Positions 8,914 through 17,291 are shown, counted from the first letter of the stretch. The stretch: 64,000 nucleotides of DNA from Ferranicluibacter rubi (GCF_011603255.1 NZ_JAANCM010000016.1:1-64000), one strand, 5' to 3'. A program made the numbers and translations. Notes: generated by a model from the sequence alone, not told the origin.

Positions 8914-9072
8914 TCAATCGAGAAGGCGTTCGCCAAGCTCAAGGCTGCTTTGCGCGCCAAAGCCGAGCGCACGGTCGAGGTCTTATGGAATACGGTCGGC
9001 CAGATCGTCACCCTGTTCGAGCCGCAAGAATGCGCCAACGACTTCAAATCGTGCGGATATGACCCCGAGTAA
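8914..9072 (+). pseudogene. C-terminal fragment of an IS630-family transposase
   Basis: A 52-codon frame reading SIEKAFAKLKAALRAKAER and onward to the ending NDFKSCGYDPE is the characteristic tail of IS630 transposases (normally NPIENAFAKLK... ending CANYF..GYD). Everything upstream of the Ile-Glu is missing, replaced by the region that precedes the IS110 transposase. The simplest reading is that the IS110 element, or a deletion beside it, removed the rest. Confidence 0.75.
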
Positions 9073-9239
9073 AGTGGAGGCGCTCTAGCGTTTTCCGCCC
9101 GCTCGGGCTGAGATCGAACGCGATCGGCATTTCATGCCGAGAAAGACCTTGTCAGCCTATGCAGTGAGGCATTGAACCTTTCACGGATCAATGCCCAGCT
9201 AGCCGGGGCGTCATCTTCGGACGGCGCCCTGCCCTTCGC

Positions 9240-10466
9240 CTACGTGCATTCTCGATACAACTCGATGGACGGCGCGTGCGCTTTGATCATTTCCCGGACC
9301 TTGTCGGCCATTGGCAAGTTGGCTGTCTCCGCGTCCCACACGGCTCGGAAACGCTCCACCGTCTCGCGTGCCGTATCGAGCACCAGCTTCTCGGACAATT
9401 CCGCTTTGGCGGCGAGATGCGCCAGTTCGTCCAGTGACAACGCGGCCATTTTCCTCGTGCGCGAGAAGTTTAGTGCGGCCGTATCCTCACCTTTCATATA
9501 GGGTATCGTCGATAGCAGGTCGTAAGCGGGGGAAAGCGCTGGTGTTCGTCGGTCGGGATAGATCAGCGACCAGTTCTTCAGATGCATGTCGCCATTGCCG
9601 ATCAGCGTACTGAAAACGAGCCGCCGTATGAACTCGGCGACATCGGCAGGTCCTGTTTCGATACCCAGCACGCGCGCGATGCTACGGTAGTTGCCTTTGT
9701 CGTATTTGTGATCGGGAAACACACCGAACACCTGCGCGAAATCTTCGATATGGACCGGACCTTCCGCCGTGCGATCGAAGCGCCTTATCGCCAGCGCCTG
9801 ACCTTGCAGCTCGCCCAAGCCTTGCGGTAGACCGTCGACGGCATCCAGATCGACCAGCTGGATCTCGGGGACATTCATCCCCATCATGCCGGCGATCGTC
9901 ATCATCGCGAACTCGTTCTCGGGAACGCCGCTATATTGCTGAGAAGGCAGTTTCACGATCCATGAACCGCCGGTCCCTTCCGCCGGTATGGTCAGGCCGC
10001 CTGCTCTTCCCGTATTTTTGAATGCCGAGAATTTCAGCTGCACGCCGGCCAGCGAAAACCGCAAGGCGTTCGGTCGTGCCTCGAGATCGTCCCGATCGTC
10101 GTCCGGAGGTGCGTCATCCCCTTCCGAGGAGTGTACGGTTACCGCGCCCGGCAGGTCGCGCCCCAACATCCAAAGCAGAAAAAATTCGCGCGTCTGCTTT
10201 ACGCGGGCGCGTTCGGCAAGGTATCGGCGCAGAGGTCCCTCCGGCAGAAGGTTCGAGAAGAACGGCGGCACGACCATGTTATAAGGCCGGAACTTGGTCA
10301 CAAGCCCGCCGAAGGCGTCTTTGTAGGAAAGACTGAGTGTCGGGCGCTTCTCGTTGTCGATATAATCCGTGTTGAACGCGAAGATGGTGCGGCCATCCTG
10401 CAGGTTGGTCAGGGTCGCGACCCGTTCGCCATTAAGCCTGACATCCAGTACCGTGACCTTAGGCAT
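9240..10466 (-). CDS. hipA: HipA-family Ser/Thr kinase toxin
   Basis: Toxin of a HipBA module, 408 aa, close to the 440 aa of the E. coli enzyme; E. coli HipA phosphorylates glutamyl-tRNA synthetase and causes dormancy. The N-terminal couple_hipA region (RLNGERVATL, then the ARRYLAERARV-type segment) precedes the kinase fold. The catalytic-loop motif GNGDMHLKNWS lies near residues 290-300 and a DLLST motif follows it, in the place of the kinase metal-binding motif. The start codon lies inside the end of the antitoxin gene, after GAGGAGG, so toxin translation is coupled to antitoxin. Target in this species is unknown. Confidence 0.92.
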   Translation of the reverse strand: MPKVTVLDVRLNGERVATLTNLQDGRTIFAFNTDYIDNEKRPTLSLSYKDAFGGLVTKFRPYNMVVPPFFSNLLPEGPLRRYLAERARVKQTREFFLLWMLGRDLPGAVTVHSSEGDDAPPDDDRDDLEARPNALRFSLAGVQLKFSAFKNTGRAGGLTIPAEGTGGSWIVKLPSQQYSGVPENEFAMMTIAGMMGMNVPEIQLVDLDAVDGLPQGLGELQGQALAIRRFDRTAEGPVHIEDFAQVFGVFPDHKYDKGNYRSIARVLGIETGPADVAEFIRRLVFSTLIGNGDMHLKNWSLIYPDRRTPALSPAYDLLSTIPYMKGEDTAALNFSRTRKMAALSLDELAHLAAKAELSEKLVLDTARETVERFRAVWDAETANLPMADKVREMIKAHAPSIELYRECT

Positions 10467-11049
10467 CATCGTCCTCCTCGTCCAGCGCATAGGCCGAGCG
10501 CGGAATCGCGTCATCGCGGTCACGATGCACCGCTGCATTGCGCAGTGCCCTTACGGCGTGCACAAAATCGCGCACTTCCTTGGGCGAGGGCGGATCGCTC
10601 TTCCAGCGTTGAAGCCTCATGGTCAGGTCATGTAGCGTTTCCAGCTCGTCGGCCGTCAATGGCAGATGGCGCAGGAGCGCTAGACTGTCCTTAAGGCTAT
10701 CGGCATCCGAGGCGACAGCGAAGCGATCTCTTCCTTCAGCCAGCCAACGGTCGATACGTCCCACCAGATGGCGCTGTTGCGAGGTCAGGGAATTGCTCGT
10801 TAAGGATGCGTTGGCGAGGATGTTTCCTATCGCCGGCATCAGCTTTCTAGGAGCGAGGACGATCTCGAGATCGAGCGCACGCGCAACATCCACGAGACTT
10901 GCAAGTCCCGGCTCCATGGTGCCCCGCTCTATCTGCGATATATGGCTCTGTGTCAGGCCAGAGCGCGCACTTAGCTCGCGCTGGGACATGTTACGTGCCT
11001 CGCGTGCTGCACGTATCTGCTGGGTGATGTGCTCAGTTTTGTATGCCAT
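10459..11049 (-). CDS. hipB: HipB-type antitoxin with XRE helix-turn-helix and C-terminal extension
   Basis: Antitoxin and autorepressor, 196 aa, about twice the size of E. coli HipB (88 aa). Residues about 5-65 are a Cro/CI helix-turn-helix (SQRELSARSGLTQSHISQIE, then the LASLVDVARAL helix). Residues 75-196 form an extra, mostly helical region ending in an acidic tail (LDEEDDDA) with no motif I recognise. The gene overlaps hipA by 8 bases. Its own start region is covered by the palindrome at 11056-11090, which contains TATCC and GGATA, the half-sites known for E. coli HipB. I chose the ATG at 11049 for spacing from AGGAT; 11055 is also possible. Confidence 0.88.
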   Translation of the reverse strand: MAYKTEHITQQIRAAREARNMSQRELSARSGLTQSHISQIERGTMEPGLASLVDVARALDLEIVLAPRKLMPAIGNILANASLTSNSLTSQQRHLVGRIDRWLAEGRDRFAVASDADSLKDSLALLRHLPLTADELETLHDLTMRLQRWKSDPPSPKEVRDFVHAVRALRNAAVHRDRDDAIPRSAYALDEEDDDA

Positions 11050-11055
11050 AATCAT

Positions 11056-11090
11056 TATCCTGTATCAGGCAATACCATATATACAGGATA
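11056..11090. promoter_or_regulatory. hipBA operator: long inverted repeat
   Basis: Perfect 10-base arms TATCCTGTAT (11056-11065) and ATACAGGATA (11081-11090) lie immediately in front of hipB. The outer five bases equal the known E. coli HipB half-sites TATCC/GGATA, though the spacing here is longer. Overlap with the ribosome site and probable promoter fits autorepression. Confidence 0.7.
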
Positions 11091-11442
11091 ATATATAAAG
11101 GATTCTGCAAGGCATGGCAATGATGATATATGATAGTGTATTAACTGGGTGTTTTATGCAGGATTCTATATCATCCTGACGCGTGCAGCACCGGCGGGTG
11201 TTGATAATCGCCCAAATTCGATCCCCGGTCGCATGAACGCGCACAACGACCACGGCTCCAGTGAAGGCGAGGCAGTCGCGATTGCCAAGTCCGACAGGGG
11301 CCGCACGCATGTCGAGGGGACATTGCTCGGCCTTTTCGGTATCGACTAGTCGCGCGACAGATGCTCGCCACTCTCACGCGACGCACGATGCGTCGATCCG
11401 AACCAAACATCGCATCGCGCTTCCTCACATCATGCGTTCATT
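11091..11442. other. Intergenic stretch with a second HipB-like palindrome
   Basis: About 350 bases with no supported gene. CAGGAT and ATCCTG form a 6-base inverted repeat with an 8-base spacer at 11159-11178, resembling the hip operator in inverted arrangement, so a second binding site for HipB is possible. The rest shows nothing I can name. Confidence 0.35.
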
Positions 11443-11730
11443 TCATTGCTTGGCCTTCACGGCATCGGAAAACGCATGGGCGAGATCCTGCTCCGACACA
11501 TCCTTCATCGCCATATGGATGGAGACCTGGAGCATATCCGTGTCTTGCATCACCAGAATGACCGTCTCCTTCGGCGGGCAGCCGGGCACGTGGCAAGCGA
11601 GCTCGCTCACCGTGACAACTGCCTCGTCCGGCAGCGCGAGCAGCTGGCGCGCCCAGGATTTGATCGAGCGTGCGCTGTTGATGACCGAGGCTCCATTTCG
11701 CGCCAGCGGGTTGACGAAGGCCGCACTCAT
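11443..11730 (-). CDS. Small conserved protein with Cys-His...Cys-Pro-Pro motif, zinc operon
   Basis: 95 aa, function unknown. The middle carries ELACHVPGCPPKETVILVM, with a possible metal-binding Cys-His and Cys pair followed by Pro-Pro. No signal peptide or membrane helix. Its ATG overlaps the TGA of the COG0523 GTPase gene, so it is the last gene of the zinc uptake operon. I recall similar small proteins beside COG0523 GTPases in proteobacteria but cannot name the family; a role as recipient or partner in zinc transfer is only inferred from context. Confidence 0.75.
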   Translation of the reverse strand: MSAAFVNPLARNGASVINSARSIKSWARQLLALPDEAVVTVSELACHVPGCPPKETVILVMQDTDMLQVSIHMAMKDVSEQDLAHAFSDAVKAKQ

Positions 11731-12854
11731 GCCGCGCCGCGCTTGCGTGTTGGCGCACGGGGAGCCAGCACCTCGAAGAGATCGCGGATCGGCTTGACCG
11801 GCATGTTCCGGCCTATGAGCACCACGCGGCTGCCGCGATCGTCGTCCGGCCAGCGTTCCAGGCGCTGGAGCGGGTAGAGGCGATGCTGCACGGCGTGCGC
11901 GACCAGCGGCCGGGCCGGATCATCCGAAAGCGCGAACAGGCCCTTCAGCCGCAGCAGGCCGGAGCCGATATTGGTCGTCACGATGTGCAGGAAGGTCTCG
12001 ACCGCCTGGGGCGAAAGGGTCACGTCATGACGCAGACTGATCGCCTCGACTTCATCCCCGTGCCGGTTGGGGTCGTGGGCGTGATCTCCGTGAGCCGCCA
12101 GCCTCTCCATCGCTAGCCAGCCGGGGACGTCCTCGGTCTTGCCGCTGACGGAATAGGCACCCGTGCCGAAGAGTTCGGCGAGCGCAAACCCTTGCCGGTG
12201 GCGGTCGTGATAGACAGCGGCCGGATTGAGCGCGCTCAGTTCTCCCGGCCAGTCGTGATGCCCCCCGGCGATATCGGTCTTGGTCAGGACCACGTGATCG
12301 GCAAAGGCCAGTTGCTTCCAGCCTTCCATGAAACCGTCGAGCGTCGCGCGGCCGCCCAGCACATCGAAGGTGGTTACGACACGGGCAAGGTGGAAATGCC
12401 GGGCGACGACATGATCCCGCAGCGCCAGCGCCGGCGATCCCCCGGGAATGACGCTGTTGATGATCGGTGCCGGGTCGGCGAGTCCGGTCGTCTCGATCAC
12501 CACCCGAGCGACCGGGGGTATGTCGCCACGCATCTGAGCATCGTGAAGCTCCGATAGGGAGCGCCGGATGTCGCTTGTCGCCGTGCAGCAGATGCAGCCG
12601 GTGGTCGTCCGGGCATAGGTTTCGGAGCCCTTGCGGACCAGATCGTGATCGATCGGGACAGTGCCGAACTCGTTGATGATCACGGCCGTACCCTGCATGC
12701 GCGGATCAGCCAGAACATCGTTCAGCAACGTTGTCTTGCCCGATCCGAGAAAGCCGGTCAGAAGCGTGACCGGCACGGAATCGTACAGCCGTTTCACCCC
12801 ATCCTCCGTAGCACCCGCTGCCTTGCGCCATCGCTTGAACACGCTGCCCGCCAT
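11727..12854 (-). CDS. COG0523 GTPase, putative zinc chaperone (CobW/ZigA-like)
   Basis: 375 aa G3E-family GTPase. Walker A GFLGSGKTT is at residues 34-42, the metal-binding GCICC motif at 86-90, the Walker B region in RVVIETTGLADP and the specificity motif in VLTKTDI. A histidine-rich stretch (HGDHAHDPNRHGD) precedes the C-terminal CobW_C domain. COG0523 proteins near znu genes and Zur sites are thought to deliver zinc to client proteins under starvation. It follows znuA after a 75-base gap that contains a strong hairpin, and overlaps the next small gene by ATGA. The start at 12854 leaves an unusual basic 25-residue leader before the GTPase domain. Confidence 0.92.
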   Translation of the reverse strand: MAGSVFKRWRKAAGATEDGVKRLYDSVPVTLLTGFLGSGKTTLLNDVLADPRMQGTAVIINEFGTVPIDHDLVRKGSETYARTTTGCICCTATSDIRRSLSELHDAQMRGDIPPVARVVIETTGLADPAPIINSVIPGGSPALALRDHVVARHFHLARVVTTFDVLGGRATLDGFMEGWKQLAFADHVVLTKTDIAGGHHDWPGELSALNPAAVYHDRHRQGFALAELFGTGAYSVSGKTEDVPGWLAMERLAAHGDHAHDPNRHGDEVEAISLRHDVTLSPQAVETFLHIVTTNIGSGLLRLKGLFALSDDPARPLVAHAVQHRLYPLQRLERWPDDDRGSRVVLIGRNMPVKPIRDLFEVLAPRAPTRKRGAA

Positions 12855-12891
12855 CGTCCAGGGACTCCCTGCGGTTTGAGGTCGGGGTCAG

Positions 12892-12921
12892 ACGCCTGCC
12901 CGACCAAAGCCGGACAGGCGC
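12892..12921 (-). terminator. Strong hairpin between znuA and the COG0523 gene
   Basis: On the minus strand the two arms, beginning GCGCCTGTCC and ending GGGCAGGCG, form about 13 pairs (some G-T) around a four-base loop. No T-run follows, so it may attenuate transcription or protect the upstream message, allowing less COG0523 than ZnuA. Confidence 0.45.
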
Positions 12922-12928
12922 TTGCGGA

Positions 12929-13879
12929 TCAGCTGCCGAGAATGGCGGCCGTCATCGTCTTTACGTTGTGATGGAACATGTCGATATAGGTGGAGGCCGG
13001 GCCGTCCTTGGCCGAAAGCGCGTCGGAATAGAGCGTGCCGCCGATCTTCAAGCCGGTCTCGCGGCCAATCTGCTCGACAAGCCGCGGGTTGGTGATGTTT
13101 TCGACGAAGATCGCCGACGCCTTGTCCTGCTTCACCTGATCGACGAGCTTGGCGACATCGGCCGCAGAAGCTTCCGCTTCGGTCGATATGCCTTCCGGCG
13201 CGATGAAGTTCAGGCCGTAGGCATGGGAGAAGTAGCCGAAGGCATCATGCGAGGTGATGATGGTGCGCTTGTCCTGCGGGATGCCGGCGATCGCCGCCTT
13301 CACCTCCGTATCCAGCGCCTTGAGTTTTGCCAGATAGTCTGTGGCATTGGCCGTATACGTCGCGCAACCCGCCTTGTCCGCCGCGCAGAAGGCGTCGGCG
13401 ATGTTCTTCACGTAAATCTCGCCGTTGGCGATCGACTGCCAGGCATGGGGATCGAACGCGCCGTGATCATGGCCCGCATGGCCGGCCTCGGGCGCCTTGC
13501 CGGCTTCGTCGTGGTGCCCTTCCGCCTCGTCCGCCTTCAACGGCTCGACGCCCTTGCTGACCTCGATGACGGACGCTTCGGTGCCGCTGGTCTCGATCAG
13601 CCGGGACATGAAGCCTTCGAGATGGAGGCCGTTGACCAGAACGACCTGCGCCTTCTTGAGCGCTGCGGCATCGGCCGGACGCGGCTCGTAGACGTGGGCG
13701 TCGCCATCCACCGGCACGAGGGTCGAGATCTGAACGCGGCTCCCTCCGACGTTCTTCGCGAGATCCGCGATGATGGAAAAGCTGGCCACGACCTTGAGGT
13801 CGGCGGCCGACGCGCCGGACGCGAAGCCGCCAAGGGCAAGAATGCTGGCGCAGGTGATGAGACGGACTGTCCTGAACAT
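12929..13879 (-). CDS. znuA: Zinc ABC transporter substrate-binding protein
   Basis: Periplasmic zinc-binding protein, 316 aa. The ATG at 13879 follows AGGAGA and begins a signal peptide (FRTVRLITCASILALGGFAS, cleaved after ASA). The cluster A-1 fold shows in LKVVASFSIIADLAKNVGG at the mature N-terminus. A His/Asp/Glu-rich loop (EGHHDEAGK ... GHAGHDHG, residues about 125-155) is the feature that separates ZnuA from manganese-binding relatives. Conserved metal His residues are visible in GDAHVYEP, NGLHLEGF and TSHDAFGYF. Third gene of the znuC-znuB-znuA order, 20 bases after znuB. Confidence 0.95.
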   Translation of the reverse strand: MFRTVRLITCASILALGGFASGASAADLKVVASFSIIADLAKNVGGSRVQISTLVPVDGDAHVYEPRPADAAALKKAQVVLVNGLHLEGFMSRLIETSGTEASVIEVSKGVEPLKADEAEGHHDEAGKAPEAGHAGHDHGAFDPHAWQSIANGEIYVKNIADAFCAADKAGCATYTANATDYLAKLKALDTEVKAAIAGIPQDKRTIITSHDAFGYFSHAYGLNFIAPEGISTEAEASAADVAKLVDQVKQDKASAIFVENITNPRLVEQIGRETGLKIGGTLYSDALSAKDGPASTYIDMFHHNVKTMTAAILGS

Positions 13880-13899
13880 GGAAATCTCCTTTTTGGTGA

Positions 13900-14766
13900 T
13901 CAGGCGGACGTATGCCGGCGCGAGGGAAGCGCGCTGGCAAGCACGCCCCTTCGGCCGAAGAGAGCGGAGAACAGGTAGGCGACGCCCGCGACCATGATGA
14001 TGGCCGGGCCGGATGGCATGGAGGCGTGATAGGATAAAAGCAGGCCGCCAAGCGACGAGACGACGGCGATAGCAATGGCGATCCCGCAAAGCGCCCGGAC
14101 ATCGTTCGACCAGAAGCGCGAGGTCACGGCCGGCAGCATCATCAGCCCGACCGACAGCAGCGTGCCGAGTGCCTGGAAGCCGCCGACCAGATTGAGAACG
14201 ACGAGCACCAGAAACAGGAGGTGCGTCGGGCCGCCGATGCGGCTGACGGAGCGCAGGAATAAAGGATCGAGGCATTCGGCGACCAGCGCGCGCCAGAAAA
14301 TGCCCAGGGCCAGAAACGTGACAACGGCAATTCCGAGGATCAAGACCAGCGCTTCGTCGTTGAGCGCAAGGACGGAGCCGAACAGCACATGCATCAGATC
14401 GACGCTCGATCCGCGCCAGGATACCAGCAGCACCCCCACGGCGAGCGAGATGAGATAGAAGGCCGCCATCGAGGCATCCTCCTTCTGGACCGTGAAGCGC
14501 GACACGAAACCAGAGCCGAGCGCCACCAGCAGGCCGACGACCAGCCCGCCGATCGTCATCGGCATGATCTCGAGCCCGAAGAGAACAAAGCCGATGGCCG
14601 CACCCGGCAGGATGGCATGGGACATGGCATCGCCTGTCAGGCTCATGCGGCGCAGCATCAGGAAGACGCCAACAGGTGCGCAGCTGACGGAGAGCACCAG
14701 CGAGCCCAGAAGCGCCCGTTGCATGAAGCCGTATTCGACGAAGGGAGACACCAGCCATTCAAACAT
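13900..14766 (-). CDS. znuB: Zinc ABC transporter permease
   Basis: ABC-3 family membrane subunit, 288 aa, with about eight hydrophobic segments. The family motif around RRMSLTGDAMSHAILPGAA is near the N-terminus, and LGTLLSVGLMMLPAVTSRFW marks the coupling region. I start at 14766 (MFEWLVSPF), just inside the end of znuC with GGAG upstream; an in-frame ATG lies 30 bases earlier and would add ten polar residues. Works with ZnuA and ZnuC to import zinc. Confidence 0.94.
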   Translation of the reverse strand: MFEWLVSPFVEYGFMQRALLGSLVLSVSCAPVGVFLMLRRMSLTGDAMSHAILPGAAIGFVLFGLEIMPMTIGGLVVGLLVALGSGFVSRFTVQKEDASMAAFYLISLAVGVLLVSWRGSSVDLMHVLFGSVLALNDEALVLILGIAVVTFLALGIFWRALVAECLDPLFLRSVSRIGGPTHLLFLVLVVLNLVGGFQALGTLLSVGLMMLPAVTSRFWSNDVRALCGIAIAIAVVSSLGGLLLSYHASMPSGPAIIMVAGVAYLFSALFGRRGVLASALPSRRHTSA

Positions 14767-15565
14767 GCGCGGCACTCCGCGCCACATCCCGGCCATGCAG
14801 GGGATCTTCGGGGGCCTGAGGCAGCAGCGCCGGGACCGGCTCCACGCACCAGGCGGCGTTCTCGTCCCAGGCCTCCTGGAATGTGCGGGCCGCCGAGAGA
14901 TTGTTCGGCGTCATGACATCGGTCGTCCTGCCCCATGCCACGGGCTTGCGGGCCATCAGCAGCGTCTGCGGAAAATGGCCGTTCACCAGCGCATGATCGT
15001 GCAGGACGCAAAGGATCGTCCGGCCTTCGTCCGCCCATTGCCGGATCAGCGCAAGCAGGTCGCGGACCGTGCGCTCGTCCACCGCGTTGAAGGGTTCGTC
15101 CAGCAGGATTAGATCGGCATCCTGCAGCATGGTGCGGGCAAAGAGCGTCCTTTGCATCTGCCCGCCGGAAAGACTGTCAAGCGACCGGGTCTCGAAACCC
15201 GAGAGGCCGACGGCCGCAAGACAGTCCAGAAGCCGCGCCTTGTCGCTGCGGGTCATGCGACCAAGGAGCCCCCTCTCCTGCCAGAAACCGAGCGAGACGA
15301 GATCGATCACCCGTGCCGGAAAGGACCGATCGATTTCGGATTGCTGCGGAAGATAGGCGAGCCGCCTGTACGCGGCGTCGAAGCTGCCGCTGATCGGCTT
15401 CAGGATGCCGGCGACGCCCTTCATCAGCGTGGATTTGCCGGATCCGTTGGCACCCACGACCGCCGTCAGCGAACCCCGCTCGACCACACCCGAAAGGTGG
15501 TGGACGGCTGCGTGGCGCTGATAGCCGAGCGTCAGATCTTTGAATTCCAGGCAGGTGCTGCTCAT
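14759..15565 (-). CDS. znuC: Zinc ABC transporter ATP-binding protein
   Basis: 268 aa ATPase. Walker A GANGSGKST, Q-loop in AYLPQQSEID, signature LSGGQMQRTLFAR, Walker B LILLDEPFNAVD and switch His in CVLHDHAL are all intact. The ATG at 15565 follows GAGGAC. It is the first gene of the leftward zinc operon and its promoter faces zur across two inverted ATGTTATTAC boxes, so it is probably shut off by zinc-loaded Zur. Confidence 0.94.
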   Translation of the reverse strand: MSSTCLEFKDLTLGYQRHAAVHHLSGVVERGSLTAVVGANGSGKSTLMKGVAGILKPISGSFDAAYRRLAYLPQQSEIDRSFPARVIDLVSLGFWQERGLLGRMTRSDKARLLDCLAAVGLSGFETRSLDSLSGGQMQRTLFARTMLQDADLILLDEPFNAVDERTVRDLLALIRQWADEGRTILCVLHDHALVNGHFPQTLLMARKPVAWGRTTDVMTPNNLSAARTFQEAWDENAAWCVEPVPALLPQAPEDPLHGRDVARSAAHV

Positions 15566-15600
15566 CGCGTCCTCAGGGATTGACAGCGGCGGTATAAGTA

Positions 15601-15641
15601 ATGTTATTACATACGTCAAATGAATTGTTACGTAATAACAT
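15601..15641. promoter_or_regulatory. Zur-like boxes between znuC and zur
   Basis: ATGTTATTACATA at 15601-15613 and, inverted, ATGTTATTACGTA at 15629-15641 stand 36 and 64 bases from the znuC start. A-T-rich boxes with ATGTTAT cores are what alphaproteobacterial Zur recognises. Position in the divergent region fits repression of the zinc operon and possibly of zur. Confidence 0.65.
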
Positions 15642-15921
15642 ATGTTCGACGTTCCGATGACGGCGCGGATCCGAGAAGACGGTGACCTTGCAGCCGGCGG
15701 ATCAACCCCAGGTGATAGGCGAGATCAAACGACGCGACGACCTCATTGGGGTTTCCGCTGCCGTAAGCCGGAACGAGGTCTGCACGCTGAAGAGCAAGGG
15801 CCCGCCTACCGTCGCCGTTGCCGCCTCGAGGATCCACCGCGATGCGATGAAGCCACGACCCGGAACCGGCAGAAACAATCCCGGGCCGACCTCAAAGACC
15901 GGCACCCTTTCGGAGATCCGC

Positions 15922-16335
15922 ATGTTGCCCGCCGTTCCTTCCCACGATCTGAAGCTGACGCGAAACCAGAGCCTCGTGCTCTCGGTTCTGCAAGCGTCCG
16001 ATCAGCCGCTGAGCGCCTACAGCATTCTGAACAGGCTGCGCGACGACGGCTTGCGCGCACCGCTTCAGGTGTATCGGGCGCTGGACAAGCTGATGCAGGC
16101 CGGCCGCATTCACCGTTTGGAAAGCATGAATGCCTTCGTCGTGTGTTGTCATTCAATGCACGGGCAGATCCACCCGCGGATCACCGCCTTCGAGATCTGC
16201 GAGTCCTGCGGAAAGGTCAACGAATTCCACGACGCGACGATCGAAGACGCCTTGGGATCCCGCGCCCGGATCAGCGGCTTCAAGATCCGCTCGACCACGA
16301 TCGAGGTGCACGGCCTTTGCGCCGAATGCCGCTGA
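15922..16335 (+). CDS. zur: Fur family zinc-responsive regulator (Zur)
   Basis: 137 aa. I chose the ATG at 15922, seven bases after GGAG, which gives the usual Zur length; an open frame extends about 240 bases further upstream but its sequence is unlike any Fur protein. N-terminal winged helix (LTRNQSLVLSVLQASDQPLS, then the VYRALDKLMQAGRIHRLES recognition region). The C-terminal half has the two structural zinc pairs, CESC (residues 93-96) and the final CAEC, and an HPRITAFEICESCG segment typical of Zur. It is divergent from znuCBA. Confidence 0.9.
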   Translation: MLPAVPSHDLKLTRNQSLVLSVLQASDQPLSAYSILNRLRDDGLRAPLQVYRALDKLMQAGRIHRLESMNAFVVCCHSMHGQIHPRITAFEICESCGKVNEFHDATIEDALGSRARISGFKIRSTTIEVHGLCAECR

Positions 16336-16478
16336 GGGTCTGACTCATATTCCGCGCAGTAAAGGGTCATAGGGCAGCCATAACTCTTGCCTCGAGCAGG
16401 CCGAGCTTAGCCCGGCAAACATTTGCCGCTTGATGGATTTGAGGCGTTTGACGTTGCCTTCGACCTGACGCGGGCCGG

Positions 16479-17153
16479 TTATCGGCCTGCTTTTTCCGTG
16501 TGATGTCGTGGCTCGACACGCTCGATTGCTGCAATCAGGCGATGGGTATAAGCCGAGAAAATCGTGACCATATCGAACTCTTCTGGCGATCTGAGCCAGA
16601 GCATCTGAAGACCATCCATCATGGCTATCAGTTCGGCCGCGATGATGTCGGGATCGGTATCGGCCTTCAGTTCGCCCGCGGTTAACCCCTTTTGCAGCGA
16701 GAGCACCAGGTTTCCCTTGAGATCGTGCACCCTTGAGGCGAACCACGCCTGCGCCGGGTGGTCTGTCGTCAGGCTTTCGGCATTGAGAACCGAAAATGCC
16801 TGCACAACGCCGGGAATGGTCTGGTTGTTTCTGGCAACCTCTATCAGGCCAAGCAGGAATGTGCGCCAGTTGGCGCTACTGGCGTCGATAGCCGATGTGC
16901 TTTCCAGATCGCGCTTGTCGAGAATGGCAAGCAGAAGATCCACCTTTGTCGGGAAATAATGTAGAAGGCCGGGCAATGAGAGGCCGACATCGGCGGCGAT
17001 GGCTGCGAAAGAGGCGCTTTGATAGCCGGCACTGGCGAAGTGACGCATGGCCGCGGTGAGGATTTCCTCTCGCCGGATAATGCCTTTTGAGGATTTACGC
17101 CGTTTGATCGACGATCCATCGGAGGTTTCTCCGACGGTTTTCCCTTCATTCAT
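16479..17153 (-). CDS. TetR family transcriptional regulator
   Basis: 224 aa. The N-terminal helix-turn-helix is clear: REEILTAAMRHFASAGYQSA, then FAAIAADVGLSLPGLLHYFP. The rest is an all-helical ligand domain of unknown specificity. The ATG at 17153 is preceded by a purine-rich AAGAGG. It is divergent from the sugar transporter and beta-glucosidase genes, so it most likely represses their uptake and hydrolysis of a beta-glucoside. A partial palindrome in the shared promoter region (17276-17291) is a candidate operator. Confidence 0.9.
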   Translation of the reverse strand: MNEGKTVGETSDGSSIKRRKSSKGIIRREEILTAAMRHFASAGYQSASFAAIAADVGLSLPGLLHYFPTKVDLLLAILDKRDLESTSAIDASSANWRTFLLGLIEVARNNQTIPGVVQAFSVLNAESLTTDHPAQAWFASRVHDLKGNLVLSLQKGLTAGELKADTDPDIIAAELIAMMDGLQMLWLRSPEEFDMVTIFSAYTHRLIAAIERVEPRHHTEKAGR

Positions 17154-17275
17154 ACCTCTTCCACCCCCTCGATGCGTTTGTGCTCTTCTAGCGTGAAATA
17201 TCCGGCCCGTAACCTTTTCAGCGCAAATCCCGAATGCCAGTCCATGGACAAACAAAAAAGTTGACTCTTTATAAA

Positions 17276-17291
17276 TACCTAGTAGTCGGTA
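17276..17291. promoter_or_regulatory. Candidate TetR operator
   Basis: TACCTAGTAGTCGGTA has outer arms TACC/GGTA and a near-symmetric centre. It lies between the divergent TetR and transporter genes, ten bases after a TTGACT hexamer. The assignment is inferred from position. Confidence 0.35.

Noticed and set aside
12929-14758. A 609-codon frame that would make a long ZnuA
   Set aside because: The upstream 290 codons are an out-of-frame reading of znuB. The signal peptide and AGGAGA place the ZnuA start at 13879.
15682-15921. N-terminal extension of Zur by 80 codons
   Set aside because: The frame is open, but the residues are unlike any Fur protein and the ATG at 15922 has its own ribosome site and gives the normal length.
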